NCBI RefSeq assembly: GCF_000003605.2
Contig: NW_003155262.1
Span: 1-36,304, forward strand
Direction: 5' to 3'
Origin: Saccoglossus kowalevskii
Taxonomy: Eukaryota; Hemichordata; Enteropneusta; Harrimaniidae
DNA: 36,304 nt
The notes beneath the pieces were generated by a model that saw only the letters and a list, made by a program, of their open reading frames with translations, ran no database searches and was not told the origin of the DNA. Shown here piece by piece: positions 36,280 to 36,304 of this stretch (within the stretch, counting starts at the first letter, position 1; each line of letters starts with the position of its first letter). The position numbers were made by a program, and so were the translations under genes.

Positions 36280-36304
36280 TGTGTCTCCAGTTCAGTAGTT
36301 AACT

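Larger units (their letters stand above)
1..36304 (-). repeat. Giant 69-bp (23-residue) tandem array filling the window
   Basis: A 69-bp unit is repeated head to tail throughout. On the coding (minus) strand it encodes modules TTDV, TTDAA, TTEL, TTEME and TTMEP. The anchor GGTAGG of the first unit is at position 10 and its equivalent in the last unit is at 36268. That distance is 36,258 bases. Adding back the length changes I can see (two 18-bp losses, one net 3-bp gain, one 3-bp loss and the net of the single-base indels, together -36) gives 36,294, which is exactly 526 x 69. Differences between units are therefore almost all point substitutions. The coding strand is A-rich (25 A against 13 T per consensus unit). 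Both window edges lie inside the array, so 526 is a minimum count. There is no gene-free or unique stretch anywhere in the window. Confidence 0.98.

Noticed and set aside
8-36298. Long plus-strand open frames encoding a Val/Ser-rich repeat
   Set aside because: They are antisense shadows. Wobble positions oppose each other, and the plus frame carries eight substitution-type stops where the minus frame has none. The hydrophobic Val/Ser repeat has no plausible start, signal or domain.
1-36304. CRISPR array
   Set aside because: There are no unique spacers. The whole 69-bp unit is repeated with no alternation of constant and variable parts, and no cas gene is present.
1-36304. Non-coding satellite DNA
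   Set aside because: The unit is a multiple of three, its length is strictly kept, the only larger indels are 18 and 3 bp, and the minus frame has no nonsense substitution over about 526 units. Recent homogenisation could mimic part of this, so the possibility is reduced but not excluded.
1-36304. 28-nt GT...AG intron-like string in each plus-strand unit (GTAGGT ... TTTCAG)
   Set aside because: It is on the antisense strand, is shorter than normal spliceosomal introns, and would leave 41-base exons that break the frame. It is a by-product of the Thr/Glu codons.
1-36304. Assignment to a named mucin, glue protein or bacterial adhesin
   Set aside because: Only the repeat is present. There are no von Willebrand, cysteine-knot, SEA, chitin-binding, signal-peptide or anchor sequences to support a family name, and Thr-rich repeats arise convergently.

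Overview
The whole 36,304-base window is one tandem-repeat array. A 69-bp unit repeats head to tail from the first base to the last, about 526 times, and no unique flanking sequence is reached at either edge. The unit is about 45% G+C. I see no RNA gene, mobile element, promoter, origin, intron or second gene.

Read on the minus strand, the unit encodes 23 residues in five short modules: TTDV, TTDAA, TTEL, TTEME, TTMEP. Ten of the 23 residues are threonine, all in Thr-Thr pairs. Six are acidic, and none is basic, aromatic or cysteine in the consensus. This looks like the central domain of a giant, secreted or surface, mucin-like polyanionic protein. Such compositions are typical of animal mucins, glue or egg-coat proteins and shell or cuticle matrix proteins. 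A eukaryote, probably a metazoan, is the best guess, but the species and the gene cannot be named from the repeat alone. If continuous, the window encodes about 12,100 residues (about 1.3 MDa before glycosylation), with both ends outside the window.

The minus reading frame is split into eight open segments: 4-5112, 5268-9476, 9516-16859, 16895-24901, 25052-26776, 26812-27603, 27674-33733 and 33820-36279. Every break sits on one or more single-base indels, mostly in homopolymers and often clustered. None is a nonsense substitution. I therefore treat the eight segments as one gene broken by sequencing or assembly errors. The plus strand also has long open frames, but these are shadows: they are cut by eight stop codons that are only missense on the minus strand.

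Above the unit there is higher-order structure. It includes tandem duplications of 4, 9, 11 and 17 units, a recurring 50-unit spacing, and dispersed blocks copied 83, 122, 125, 246, 307, 330 and 470 units apart. Units are most diverse in three islands (about 1-4,100, 22,400-24,900 and 34,500-36,304) and more uniform between them. All counted distances agree with an exact 69-bp register once the listed indels are included. Whether the long-range copies are real or partly assembly artefacts cannot be decided from the sequence.
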